A stretch of 32,436 bases of DNA from Burkholderiaceae bacterium. Lineage in GTDB: Bacteria > Pseudomonadota > Gammaproteobacteria > Burkholderiales > Burkholderiaceae_C. Positions 8,604 to 16,068 of the stretch are shown piece by piece. Position 1 is the first letter of the stretch. Each line of letters starts with the position of its first letter. Location of the stretch: contig JABWBN010000021.1 in the NCBI GenBank assembly GCA_013360485.1, forward strand, positions 1-32,436. The letters run 5' to 3'. The position numbers and the translations under genes were made by a program. The notes under the pieces were generated by a model. It was given only the letters and a program-made list of their open reading frames with translations, was not told the DNA's origin and did no database searches.

Positions 8604-10535
8604 TCAGTCGTGGCTGCGCCGCCCGCGTTGCGCCGCCGCCCCCAGTCGGGCCCTGGCTTGTCGGTCGCGGTCGAATTCGCGGCAGGTGGGGCAATGCCGA
8701 TGCTGCGCTCGAACATGGCGCAACAACTCGTTCGAGCGCAGGCCCACCACGCGTACCTGAGCCGTGTCGCGCAGCGCGCTCGGGTGGTCACCCAAGTGGC
8801 TCATGAAGGCCCGCAGCATGTGGCCGCTGTCCGTGTATCCGGTCAAGTGCGCGATCTGCCCCAGTGGAAGGTCCGGCTCGAGGACCGCAAGTTGCACGGC
8901 GAACATGAGGCGTTGCCAGGCCACGACGCTTCGAAACGGCAAGCCGACTTCATCTGAAAACACCTTTGACAGCCGTGCGGTGGACAGCCCCATCTCGCGC
9001 GCGACTTGATCGAATTCGATGTCCAATTTGGTCTGGACCCGCCGCAGCGCCCAAGCCAGGCGGGAGTCGTTCTCGCGGCGGGCACAGGGGTCGCAGCCCA
9101 GTGCTTGCATTGCACGCTCGGCGAGCGCACGTGCGGTGCCCAGGCCGATGCGGCCGCTCTCGGTGCGCACCACGTGCGACCACAAGTCATCGGGAACGGC
9201 GCCGTCCATCACCGTGACGGGCATCGTGCACAAGCGCTTCAGAGCGACGAAGGACGGGTGGGTCACGTTGACGCCCACGACCACGATCGTGGAACTCGCT
9301 CCGACCAGCCGGTGGGGTGTCAGAGGATGGATCAGGGCCGCTCGCACAGGGCCGATCGCCGACGATACCGTTATGGCGTCGCCATCGCCGACCTCCACGG
9401 TGAACCCAACCGAGCCACTGGTGAACGCGAGCAGCACATCATGGCGTTGAACCCAGGTTGTCTCGCCGCGATGCCAACCCACCACGTTGGTTCGGCCATC
9501 GCATGCAACGATGGTCTTGGCCACCTCGACATGCCCGGCGGGATCGACCAGCGACGATGCCCAGTCCTGCACATCTGAGCTGGAGCCGCTGGTCGCCGGG
9601 CGAGTCGCTCGGAGGGTCCGCTCTGCCAAACCTTCGGGTGGCCCCGCCAACGGCACGATGCCTTGTGCCGCCGTAATCTGGGCGAATGGGGCCGACAGCA
9701 CGGTTGCACGCAATGCGCGCTGCAACACCTCCACCGCTGCGGCATCGGTGCCGGGTGGGGCAACCAAACCAAACCAGGCCGCATCGGACACTGCGGGCAA
9801 GCCGAGCTCGCTGAACGTGGGGGTGTCAGGCAACAGCACCGACCGCGTCGTGTCGGCGACGGCCAGCGCACGAACGCTGCCGTCGCGGAGGTACGGCAGC
9901 AACGTGGGCAGGCTCTCGAAGATCAGGTGCACGTCGCCGCGTACCAGCGCGTCGAAGTACGAGCGCGTGCTGCCGTCTTGGCCGACGTGCTCGAAGGGCA
10001 GACCGGTCAGGCGCATCAGGCGGGTCAATCGGGCATGACCCAGGGTTCCCACGCCCCGTGTCGCGAACCGCAACAGCGTGTTCGACGTCGGCACCATGGC
10101 AACTAGATCGCGCAACGTGCGCACCGGAAGCCGAGCACAAATGCCAAGTACGCTCGGGACGCTGGCCACCGTACCGATGGGCACCAGCGCGCGGGCCTCG
10201 GCGTCACGCTTGAGGTGATGCACGACCGCCGCGGCCCTCAGGGTACTGACTGTCGCCAGCCCCAGGGTGCAGCCGTCAGCCGGGGCGTTGGACAGCACAT
10301 CGATGCCCTGTGTCCAGCTCCGGCCACTGCCATTTCGCACGACGACCACGGTGCACAGCTGCGAAGCAAGCAGCGGCGCCAGCATGCGCGCCACCAGGTC
10401 GGTGCTGCTGCCCGGGGCGAACGAGTCGAGCAAAGTGATGGCCCCTGGCGGCGCCAACACGCCCAAAGACGCCGCTAGCGCGCCGCCACTGACTGCCGTC
10501 TCGCTGACTGCCCTGAACCGAAGTTGCCGCTTCAT
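8604..10535 (-). CDS. Bug-type binding domain fused to cupin-like and AraC DNA-binding domains
   Basis: An uninterrupted 643-residue frame with three parts. Residues ~30-310 resemble Bug/TctC binding proteins of tripartite tricarboxylate transporters: FAPGSSTD in place of the usual FxPGGxxD, GTLGHARL, an FExLP strand, RALAVADTTRS and LLPDTPTFSELGLP. Residues ~335-475 look like the cupin ligand domain of AraC regulators (WHRGE, then HPLTPHRLVG). Residues ~500-590 form a double helix-turn-helix of AraC type (VAREMGLSTARLSKVF and IAHLTGYTDSGHMLRAF). No strong signal peptide is present, which fits a cytoplasmic one-component regulator that uses an extracytoplasmic-binding fold as sensor. ATG 10535 is preferred to TTG 10583. 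It is divergent from a LivJ-like binding protein, its likely target. No tctA or tctB is nearby. Confidence 0.85.
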   Translation of the reverse strand: MKRQLRFRAVSETAVSGGALAASLGVLAPPGAITLLDSFAPGSSTDLVARMLAPLLASQLCTVVVVRNGSGRSWTQGIDVLSNAPADGCTLGLATVSTLRAAAVVHHLKRDAEARALVPIGTVASVPSVLGICARLPVRTLRDLVAMVPTSNTLLRFATRGVGTLGHARLTRLMRLTGLPFEHVGQDGSTRSYFDALVRGDVHLIFESLPTLLPYLRDGSVRALAVADTTRSVLLPDTPTFSELGLPAVSDAAWFGLVAPPGTDAAAVEVLQRALRATVLSAPFAQITAAQGIVPLAGPPEGLAERTLRATRPATSGSSSDVQDWASSLVDPAGHVEVAKTIVACDGRTNVVGWHRGETTWVQRHDVLLAFTSGSVGFTVEVGDGDAITVSSAIGPVRAALIHPLTPHRLVGASSTIVVVGVNVTHPSFVALKRLCTMPVTVMDGAVPDDLWSHVVRTESGRIGLGTARALAERAMQALGCDPCARRENDSRLAWALRRVQTKLDIEFDQVAREMGLSTARLSKVFSDEVGLPFRSVVAWQRLMFAVQLAVLEPDLPLGQIAHLTGYTDSGHMLRAFMSHLGDHPSALRDTAQVRVVGLRSNELLRHVRAQHRHCPTCREFDRDRQARARLGAAAQRGRRSHD

Positions 10536-10957
10536 CCTGATACCCCGGACACGCGTCCGGCGCCCAGACACGCTGTCGGCCAAAACCCCGTCGGGATCGC
10601 GCTCAGCGGGTGATCTTCGGCCGCGGCGCGCGGGTCAACCGATCGCCACCACTTGCGAATCATCTGGAGTGGGCAAGGGCAAACTGACGACATTCTGACG
10701 AGCTGCGGATAACGGAACATGGCAGGTCACCCGTGAGGGCTGACCTCAATTGGACTCCATGCCCGGTTCGGTCATGGAGCAAACTCTTGGCGGTTGCCAA
10801 TGAATGCGATGAATGGTCGCTGGTGCGGCCTCAACGGCAGGTCGAACGCGCCCCAATCACAAGTGGAAACTCTTGACCTCGGGAGTTCCACCCTGGTTGC
10901 CTGCGCCGCAACCATCCATATTGCGCCGTCGAACGCACAGGCTTTCATGAGGTACTG
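10536..10957. promoter_or_regulatory. Divergent control region between the Bug-AraC regulator and a binding-protein gene
   Basis: This 422-bp gap contains several ordered repeats. A perfect inverted repeat CTCCATG-N11-CATGGAG lies at 10755-10779. The 9-mer AAACTCTTG occurs twice in the same direction, at 10781-10789 and 10867-10875, 86 bp apart, close to eight helical turns. The second copy lies in a near-perfect inverted repeat TGGAA(A)CTC-N10-GAGTTCCA (10864-10890) that also contains a -35-like TTGACC (10873-10878). AraC-family proteins often bind spaced direct repeats, so these are candidate operators. No firm -10 box was found. Confidence 0.5.
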
Positions 10958-12112
10958 ATGACTACTCCCGGTATTCGGGCTCCGGCTCGGGCGATCGCAG
11001 GCTTCCTGCTCGCGCTGGCATCGTTGACGTGCGCAGCGCAAGGGCTGTTGTTGGCGCAAGTCGCGTCGCTGCGCAACCCAGCGTCCGCCGTCAACGCCCA
11101 TGGCATGAAGGTTGGCATACAGGCCTACTTCGATCAGGTGAACGCGCAAGGTGGCGTTCATGGCCAGAAGGTGCTCTTGCGCCATGAAGATGACGAGCTG
11201 GCAGCGCCCAAGATGGTTGCCCTGGCCAAGCAGCTTGCCGGCGATCCCAAGGTGCTCGCATTTGTCGGCTTCCTGAACTCGGGCGGGCTGGCCGAACTGG
11301 CCAAGAGCAACATGCCGGGCCAGACCGGCATCGCGATGATCGCGCCACTGCAGGGCGAAAAGGCGATCGTCGGCGCGCCGAACTTCTTTCCGTTCCGGTC
11401 GGGCTACACCGACGAGTTGCGCGCCATCATGCGCGAGGCGCGCCAGACCGAGCGCAAGCGCGTGGTGATCGTCTCCATCAACTTTGCATTTGGGCCCACG
11501 ATGGGCCCGTATGCGGCAGAGGCAGCGAAGGCGGCGGGCGTGCCTGTTGCCGCACGCCTGACGCTCGACGGCGACCCGGCGAAGTTCGAAGCCACCATTG
11601 ATGCCGCGGTGGAGGCAACCGCAAACGCGCAGGCCGATGCGGTGGTCCTCGTCGCTGCCGGCCGCTATGCCACGGGATACATCCGCGCGCTCAAGTCCAC
11701 GCCGGCAGGGCGTGCACAGGTGTACGCCATGTCCGTAGTGCTCCCAGAAGACGTCGTCAAGGCCGTGGGTGTCGATGCCGCGCGCGGCATGGTCTTTGCC
11801 CAGCCGATGCCGTTCCCGTATTCTGCCGCGCTGCCCCTGGTAGCGGACTACCAGCAGACGATGAAGAAGTACGCCGCCAACGAGCCGCTGGGCTACGCCA
11901 GCCTCGAGGGGTATGTGGGTGCGCGAGTGGCAGTTGAAGCGCTGCGACGTGCCGGGCCGAACCCCACGCGCGACAAGATCGTGCAGGCGCTGCACGCGTT
12001 TGGCGAGTTCAACCTCGGCGGTGTCTACCTGCACTACAGCCCGCGTCAGCGCAGCGGCTGGGGTCAGGTCGAGCTCACCATCCTGGGCGCGCAGGGCAAG
12101 CTCATCCGGTGA
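10958..12112 (+). CDS. LivJ-like periplasmic amino-acid-type binding protein (orphan)
   Basis: A 384-residue exported solute-binding protein of the branched-chain amino-acid family (Peripla_BP_6 type I fold). Residues 1-27 form a signal peptide ending in CAAQG. The mature part has the usual opening (NAHGMKVGIQAYFDQVN), the conserved GGVHG turn and a C-terminal FNLGGVYLHYSP block near the end of the fold. ATG 10958 has GAGG 5 nt upstream. There are no permease or ATPase genes nearby, so it must use a transporter encoded elsewhere or serve as a sensor. It is transcribed away from the Bug-AraC regulator, which probably controls it. The ligand is unknown; an amino acid or aromatic acid is typical for the family. 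Confidence 0.9.
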   Translation: MTTPGIRAPARAIAGFLLALASLTCAAQGLLLAQVASLRNPASAVNAHGMKVGIQAYFDQVNAQGGVHGQKVLLRHEDDELAAPKMVALAKQLAGDPKVLAFVGFLNSGGLAELAKSNMPGQTGIAMIAPLQGEKAIVGAPNFFPFRSGYTDELRAIMREARQTERKRVVIVSINFAFGPTMGPYAAEAAKAAGVPVAARLTLDGDPAKFEATIDAAVEATANAQADAVVLVAAGRYATGYIRALKSTPAGRAQVYAMSVVLPEDVVKAVGVDAARGMVFAQPMPFPYSAALPLVADYQQTMKKYAANEPLGYASLEGYVGARVAVEALRRAGPNPTRDKIVQALHAFGEFNLGGVYLHYSPRQRSGWGQVELTILGAQGKLIR

Positions 12113-12113
12113 C

Positions 12114-12140
12114 CAGCGGGGCCTTGGCCCGCCACCGCTG
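12114..12140. terminator. Candidate bidirectional terminator between convergent genes
   Basis: CAGCGG (12114-12119) pairs with CCGCTG (12135-12140), and GGCC-tt-GGCC pairs inside it, with a 5-nt bulge on one side. It begins 1 nt after the stop of the LivJ-like gene and lies just before the stop of the convergent ArgE-like gene. No T tract is visible. Confidence 0.4.
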
Positions 12141-12154
12141 CGCCCACAGCCTGT

Positions 12155-13462
12155 TCAGCCGTTGGGCTCCTCGGGCAGCAAATCGCTGATCACGCGCGCA
12201 ATCAGCGCCTCGCATTGCGCCAGCTGCGACATCTCGACGTACTCATCGGGCCTGTGAGCCAGAGAGATGGACCCGGGCCCGATCATCACGGTTGGGATTC
12301 CGTCGCGCTGATACCAGCCGGCCTCGGTGCCGAAGCTGACATACCGCGGGCGCTGCGCGCTCGCTCGCGACAGCCGGCGCAGCAGCGCCGCGACCCGGCC
12401 ATTGCCGTGTGCACTCTCGCCCGCGAACTCGTATGGCGGCAGGTAGGAACGGCGCACCCACTCCACCGCTGCGTCGGGGTGCTGCGCGCGCATGCGCGGC
12501 AGCATTTCCGTTTCGAGGAACTGTCGCAACTCCGCCTCGAACTGTTCGACGTTGGTTCGGGGCAGGTGTCGCATCTCGACATCGAACTCGCACAACGACG
12601 GCACCGTATTGGCACTCAGGCCACCCCGGATCATGCCGGTCTGCACAGTGGAGTGGTGTACGTCGTAAGCCCGGTCGGGTTCTTCGCGCTCGAGCCGGCG
12701 AGCGGCCAGCGATTGGATCTGCAGCACGATAACCGCTGCGTTCTCGATTGCGTTCATCGCACGAGGAACGAGCGCCGAGTGTGCATCCTTCCCGCGCACG
12801 CGGCAAACCCAGTGCGCACGCCCCTTGTGGCCGACCACCGGTTGCATTTCGGTCGGGCAACCCAGCAGACAGCCCTGTGGCATGGGCGACGTGACGTCAC
12901 GCATGTCGACCAACAGGCGCTTGACGCCATCCATGCTCGTCTCTTCGTCGAAGGTCAGCGCGATATGGATGGGGCGCTCGAGTCCCGCCTCGATGATCCG
13001 CGGCACCATGGACAGGCATGCGGCAATGTATCCCTTGGCGTCCGCCACGCCGCGACCGTAGATTCGGCCGTGCCGCTGCACCGCTACGAAGGGGTCACTC
13101 GTCCAGGTCTGGCCACTGACCGGCACCACATCGGTGTGCGCGGCAAGCATCAGGCCCGGCAGATGACCCGTGCCAACCGACGCGAACAAGTTGGCCTTGC
13201 GCCCCTGCGAATCGAAACTGAGCCGGCAAGGCACGCCATGCGACTGCAAGTACTCGCGGCACCAGAAAATCAGCTCGAGGTTGGACTCCGACGACTCGGT
13301 GTTGAACCCCACCAGCTTGCGCAGGATTTCGAGCGTGGCCATCGTCGGCAAGGGGCCGGGCACGTTGTCGAGCACGAATGGCGGTGGCGCAACCTGCCGA
13401 CCGGATGACCCGCGTCCGGCTGGCGCGCTGCGAGCAAAGTCGATAGGGGGCGTTCGATTCAC
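12155..13462 (-). CDS. argE: M20 family metallohydrolase, ArgE-like (acetylornithine deacetylase family)
   Basis: A zinc-dependent amidohydrolase of peptidase family M20, closest in motif layout to ArgE, which removes acetyl from N2-acetylornithine and related N-acyl amino acids. Visible sites are the metal-ligand block AAHTDVVPV (His109, Asp111), the bridging-Asp block GRGVADAKG, the general-base pair FDEETS, the dimer-domain GKDAHSA and the C-terminal GSISLAHRPDEYV with the last His ligand. GTG 13462 is chosen because AAGAGG lies 6 nt upstream. It gives 435 residues, about 40 more than typical ArgE; ATG 13342 would give a family-standard 395. The context (a second M20 enzyme, orphan amino-acid binding proteins) suggests scavenging of N-acyl amino acids rather than arginine synthesis. 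The exact substrate is inference. Confidence 0.9.
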   Translation of the reverse strand: MNRTPPIDFARSAPAGRGSSGRQVAPPPFVLDNVPGPLPTMATLEILRKLVGFNTESSESNLELIFWCREYLQSHGVPCRLSFDSQGRKANLFASVGTGHLPGLMLAAHTDVVPVSGQTWTSDPFVAVQRHGRIYGRGVADAKGYIAACLSMVPRIIEAGLERPIHIALTFDEETSMDGVKRLLVDMRDVTSPMPQGCLLGCPTEMQPVVGHKGRAHWVCRVRGKDAHSALVPRAMNAIENAAVIVLQIQSLAARRLEREEPDRAYDVHHSTVQTGMIRGGLSANTVPSLCEFDVEMRHLPRTNVEQFEAELRQFLETEMLPRMRAQHPDAAVEWVRRSYLPPYEFAGESAHGNGRVAALLRRLSRASAQRPRYVSFGTEAGWYQRDGIPTVMIGPGSISLAHRPDEYVEMSQLAQCEALIARVISDLLPEEPNG

Positions 13463-13501
13463 GACGATCCTCTTCTTGTGGGGTTGACGCTGGGCGCCGG
13501 A

Positions 13502-13519
13502 AAGTGTGCAAAGTGTGCA
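13502..13519. promoter_or_regulatory. Tandem direct repeat (AAGTGTGCA twice)
   Basis: Two abutting exact copies of AAGTGTGCA lie 40-57 bp upstream of the proposed GTG start of the ArgE-like gene, overlapping where its promoter or operator should be. A tandem 9-mer in phase with one helical turn could be a regulator site. It could also be chance or slippage. Confidence 0.35.
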
Positions 13520-13654
13520 CGCCGGTCGGGCCCTGGCGCAAGTGGCCGCGAGTGCTGGGCGAGCGCACTCGGGCAGTGCGTTGACGCACCCGCGGCCTGC
13601 TGTCAACTGCGCGGCCACACAGGTGTGTTGCGCACCGTGCCGCCCACGCAATGC

Positions 13655-13673
13655 CTATGACAACAATGCATAG
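13655..13673. promoter_or_regulatory. Candidate LysR-type operator (CTAT-N11-ATAG)
   Basis: The site is a perfect dyad CTAT-N11-ATAG and so satisfies the T-N11-A rule for LysR-family recognition sites. It lies between the divergent M20 genes, and the only LysR gene in the window is immediately beyond the second of them. Control of both M20 genes by that regulator is inferred. Confidence 0.5.
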
Positions 13674-13801
13674 TTTGGGCACGCTTGTCGCTGCTGTTTC
13701 CAGGTGGCGCCGGTATCGTGGGCAGCAACAGCGCCGGCTGGCTCAATGGACATGCGAGCCCTGCCGACGCGAGCATTGCCAACAGCGTTCCGGAGACCTG
13801 C

Positions 13802-15019
13802 ATGACGTTGACCACCGCCGCGCCCAAGGTGGAACTGGAGCACCTGAGCGACCGCGCGCCCATGTTGCGCGAGTTGCGCCGACGCATTCACCAGCACCCT
13901 GAACTGGGCTACGAAGAAGAGGCCACCAGTTCCATGGTGGCCTCGCTGCTCCAGGAGTGGGGTTGGGAAGTCACGCGCGAGGTGGGCGGCACAGGCGTGG
14001 TGGCTGTGATGCAGGCGGGCACGGGCTTGCGGCGCATCGGGCTGCGCGCCGACATGGACGCGCTGCCCATTCAGGAGACCTCCGGCCTGCCGTGGGCCAG
14101 TCAGAACGCGGGCGTAATGCATGCCTGCGGCCACGACGGGCACACCGCCATGCTGCTGGGCGCAGCGTGGCACTTGGCGCGCACGCGGGCATTTGACGGC
14201 ACTGTCACCTTGATATTCCAGCCGGCCGAGGAACTGGGGGCCCACGGTGGCGCGCAACGCATGCTGGCCGATGGCCTGTTCAAGCGCTTTCCGTGTGACA
14301 CCGTCTTCGCGGCGCACAACCACCCCGGGGCGCCGGCGGGCCACTTCCTGATCAGGCGCGGGCCATTCATGGCCGCGTCCGATCAAGTGAGCATTCGCAT
14401 CATCGGGCAAGGCGGGCATGCTGCGCGGCCACACCTCACGGTGGACACCACGTTGGTCGCAGCCAGCCTGGTGGTTGCGCTGCAGTCGGTGGTGGCGCGC
14501 AACGTCAACCCGCTGGACAGTGCCGTGCTTACCGTCGGCGCCTTGCAGTCCGGAAAAGCTGCCAATGTCATCCCCGGCCATGCCGCTCTCGAGCTCAGCG
14601 TTCGAAGCTTCGACCCCAAAGTTCGCGAGTTGCTCAGGCAGCGCATCCACGAACTGACGACGTCGCATGTGCAGGGCTACGGCGCCAGGGCCGAAGTGCA
14701 GTTCCTCGACGGAACCCCCATGGTGGTCAACGACAACCGTGCCGCTGCCCTGGCCGAGCGCGTGGCCGTTGCGCTGGTCGGACGCGACCGCGTGGACGGC
14801 CAGGCACCACTTCAGATGGGCGGCGAGGACTTTGCGCACATGCTCATGGCATGTCCCGGTGCGCTGGTACGAATCGGCAACGGCTGCGACCAGGGGCAGC
14901 CCATGCTGCACGACCCCCGCTACGACTTCAACGATGCCATTTTGTGCACCGGAGCGGCATTCTGGGCGCGGCTGGCACAAACCTATCTGGCAGACGGTAT
15001 GGGTGCCGATGCGAACTGA
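13802..15019 (+). CDS. M20D amidohydrolase, hippurate hydrolase-like
   Basis: A 405-residue metal-dependent amidohydrolase of the M20D group, which includes hippurate hydrolase, IAA-amino acid hydrolase and N-acyl-amino-acid amidohydrolases. Visible motifs are the N-terminal RRxIHQHPELGYEE, RADMDALPI, the Cys/His metal block MHACGHDGHTAMLLG (Cys109, His111), FQPAEE with the catalytic Glu pair, the AAHNHPG ligand His, GGHAARPH and the C-terminal GGEDFAHM. Nothing essential is missing. ATG 13802 has GGAG 6 nt upstream, which sets it above the upstream start at 13685. It probably hydrolyses N-acylated or benzoylated amino acids in the cytoplasm. It is divergent from the ArgE-like gene and its last 37 bp overlap the convergent LysR gene. 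Confidence 0.93.
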   Translation: MTLTTAAPKVELEHLSDRAPMLRELRRRIHQHPELGYEEEATSSMVASLLQEWGWEVTREVGGTGVVAVMQAGTGLRRIGLRADMDALPIQETSGLPWASQNAGVMHACGHDGHTAMLLGAAWHLARTRAFDGTVTLIFQPAEELGAHGGAQRMLADGLFKRFPCDTVFAAHNHPGAPAGHFLIRRGPFMAASDQVSIRIIGQGGHAARPHLTVDTTLVAASLVVALQSVVARNVNPLDSAVLTVGALQSGKAANVIPGHAALELSVRSFDPKVRELLRQRIHELTTSHVQGYGARAEVQFLDGTPMVVNDNRAAALAERVAVALVGRDRVDGQAPLQMGGEDFAHMLMACPGALVRIGNGCDQGQPMLHDPRYDFNDAILCTGAAFWARLAQTYLADGMGADAN

Positions 15020-15942
15020 TCCCACGGCGGCGCTGACGCACGCGCCTGGGCAGTCACCCACTCGACGAATGCTTGAACGGCACGCGTAGGCGTGCGCGAG
15101 CGTGGCAGGCATAGGTAGTAACCCCGACCGGTCGAAGCCGGTTTGCCCATCGGCACATCGATGCGTCGTGCCGTCCACTCGCGCTCGACCAGGCACGACT
15201 GCACCACTGCGATACCGAGATCGGCGACAACCGCCTCGATCAACGCCGCAGCCAGGTCAAACCCAGGGCCCAGCCGCAACGCCGCCGGGTCGACACCGTT
15301 GGCCTGTGCCCATGTCGACCAATTTCCGGGGTATGCCTCGTGGTGAAGAAGCGAGTGCGCCAACACATCGCCGGGCTGACGCAAGCTGGCCGTTCGGTCC
15401 GGATGGCAGACCAATACGATCTCACGCCCGACCAGATAGGTGGCCTGTATGTGCCGCGGCCAGCGACTGCCGGCGTGGGTTCGCGTGTCGATCCATGCGT
15501 CCACATCGTCGGCCGCGTAGGCGCCATCGGCCCGATAGGGCCTGATCTGGAGCTTGAGCCAAGGGTGTTGGCGTGCCAGATCGGGCAGCCGCGGCACGAG
15601 CCAACGCATGTTCAGCGATGTGATCACGCTGAGTCTGACCACGTCACGGTCTCGGCGTGCCGCCCCGGCGCGGCCCACCGCCTCTTCCAGCACCTCGAGC
15701 GCCGGCTTCACGCGCGCGTAGTACACCTCACCGTGCGCGTTCGGGCGCACACCGTCGGTTCCCCGATCCAGCAGCGCCTGGCCCAGCCGCGCCTCCAGGC
15801 GCAACACAGCGCGGCTCACCGCACCCTGCGTCACGGCCAGCCGCTGCGCTGCCCGCGAAAAGCCGTTGCACTCGACGACCGCGACGAACGCGTGCAGTTC
15901 GGTCAAGGAAGGCGAACGGATGCGCATGCGCAATGATGACAT
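14983..15942 (-). CDS. LysR-family transcriptional regulator (GcvA-like)
   Basis: A 319-residue LysR-type regulator. The N-terminal winged helix-turn-helix is clear (LTELHAFVAVVECNGFSRAA, then LAVTQGAVSRAVLRLEARLG). The remaining ~230 residues form the ligand-binding domain, with the GcvA-group pattern of an IDTR strand near its centre and a VADLGIAVVQS segment. The start is either ATG 15942 or ATG 15927 (MRIRSPSL); neither has a strong ribosome site. The gene overlaps the end of the M20D gene by 37 bp tail to tail and is divergent from the second LivJ-like gene across 126 bp. It probably controls those neighbours. A LysR-type box lies between the two M20 genes. Confidence 0.92.
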   Translation of the reverse strand: MSSLRMRIRSPSLTELHAFVAVVECNGFSRAAQRLAVTQGAVSRAVLRLEARLGQALLDRGTDGVRPNAHGEVYYARVKPALEVLEEAVGRAGAARRDRDVVRLSVITSLNMRWLVPRLPDLARQHPWLKLQIRPYRADGAYAADDVDAWIDTRTHAGSRWPRHIQATYLVGREIVLVCHPDRTASLRQPGDVLAHSLLHHEAYPGNWSTWAQANGVDPAALRLGPGFDLAAALIEAVVADLGIAVVQSCLVEREWTARRIDVPMGKPASTGRGYYLCLPRSRTPTRAVQAFVEWVTAQARASAPPWDQFASAPIPSAR

Positions 15943-16001
15943 GTCGTCATGGCGATGTGCGCGCCTGTCGTTCGACGCGCGCCGGCGCAGTCGGTCAAAT
16001 T

Positions 16002-16013
16002 GCTCGCGCGAGC
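16002..16013. promoter_or_regulatory. 12-bp perfect palindrome in the lysR/binding-protein intergenic region
   Basis: GCTCGCGCGAGC lies in the 126-bp gap between the divergent LysR gene and the second LivJ-like gene. The same gap also holds an inverted GCGCGC pair upstream of it. Position suggests a possible operator, but no family consensus is matched, so this is tentative. Confidence 0.25.
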
Positions 16014-16068
16014 CCGCCCAAGGCAAGCTCCACCCAGCCAACGCCCATCCAGACCCAGAGACGCCAGA

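Larger units (their letters stand above)
13463..13801. promoter_or_regulatory. Divergent control region of the two M20 genes
   Basis: This 339-bp gap lies between the ArgE-like gene (-) and the hippurate-hydrolase-like gene (+). It holds two distinct motifs, listed separately: a tandem 9-mer at 13502-13519, close to the ArgE-like start, and a LysR-type box at 13655-13673, midway between the genes. No credible small gene was seen in it. Confidence 0.5.

Noticed and set aside
10772-12034. Minus-strand open frame of 420 residues
   Set aside because: It is opposite the LivJ-like gene and shows no recognisable motif.
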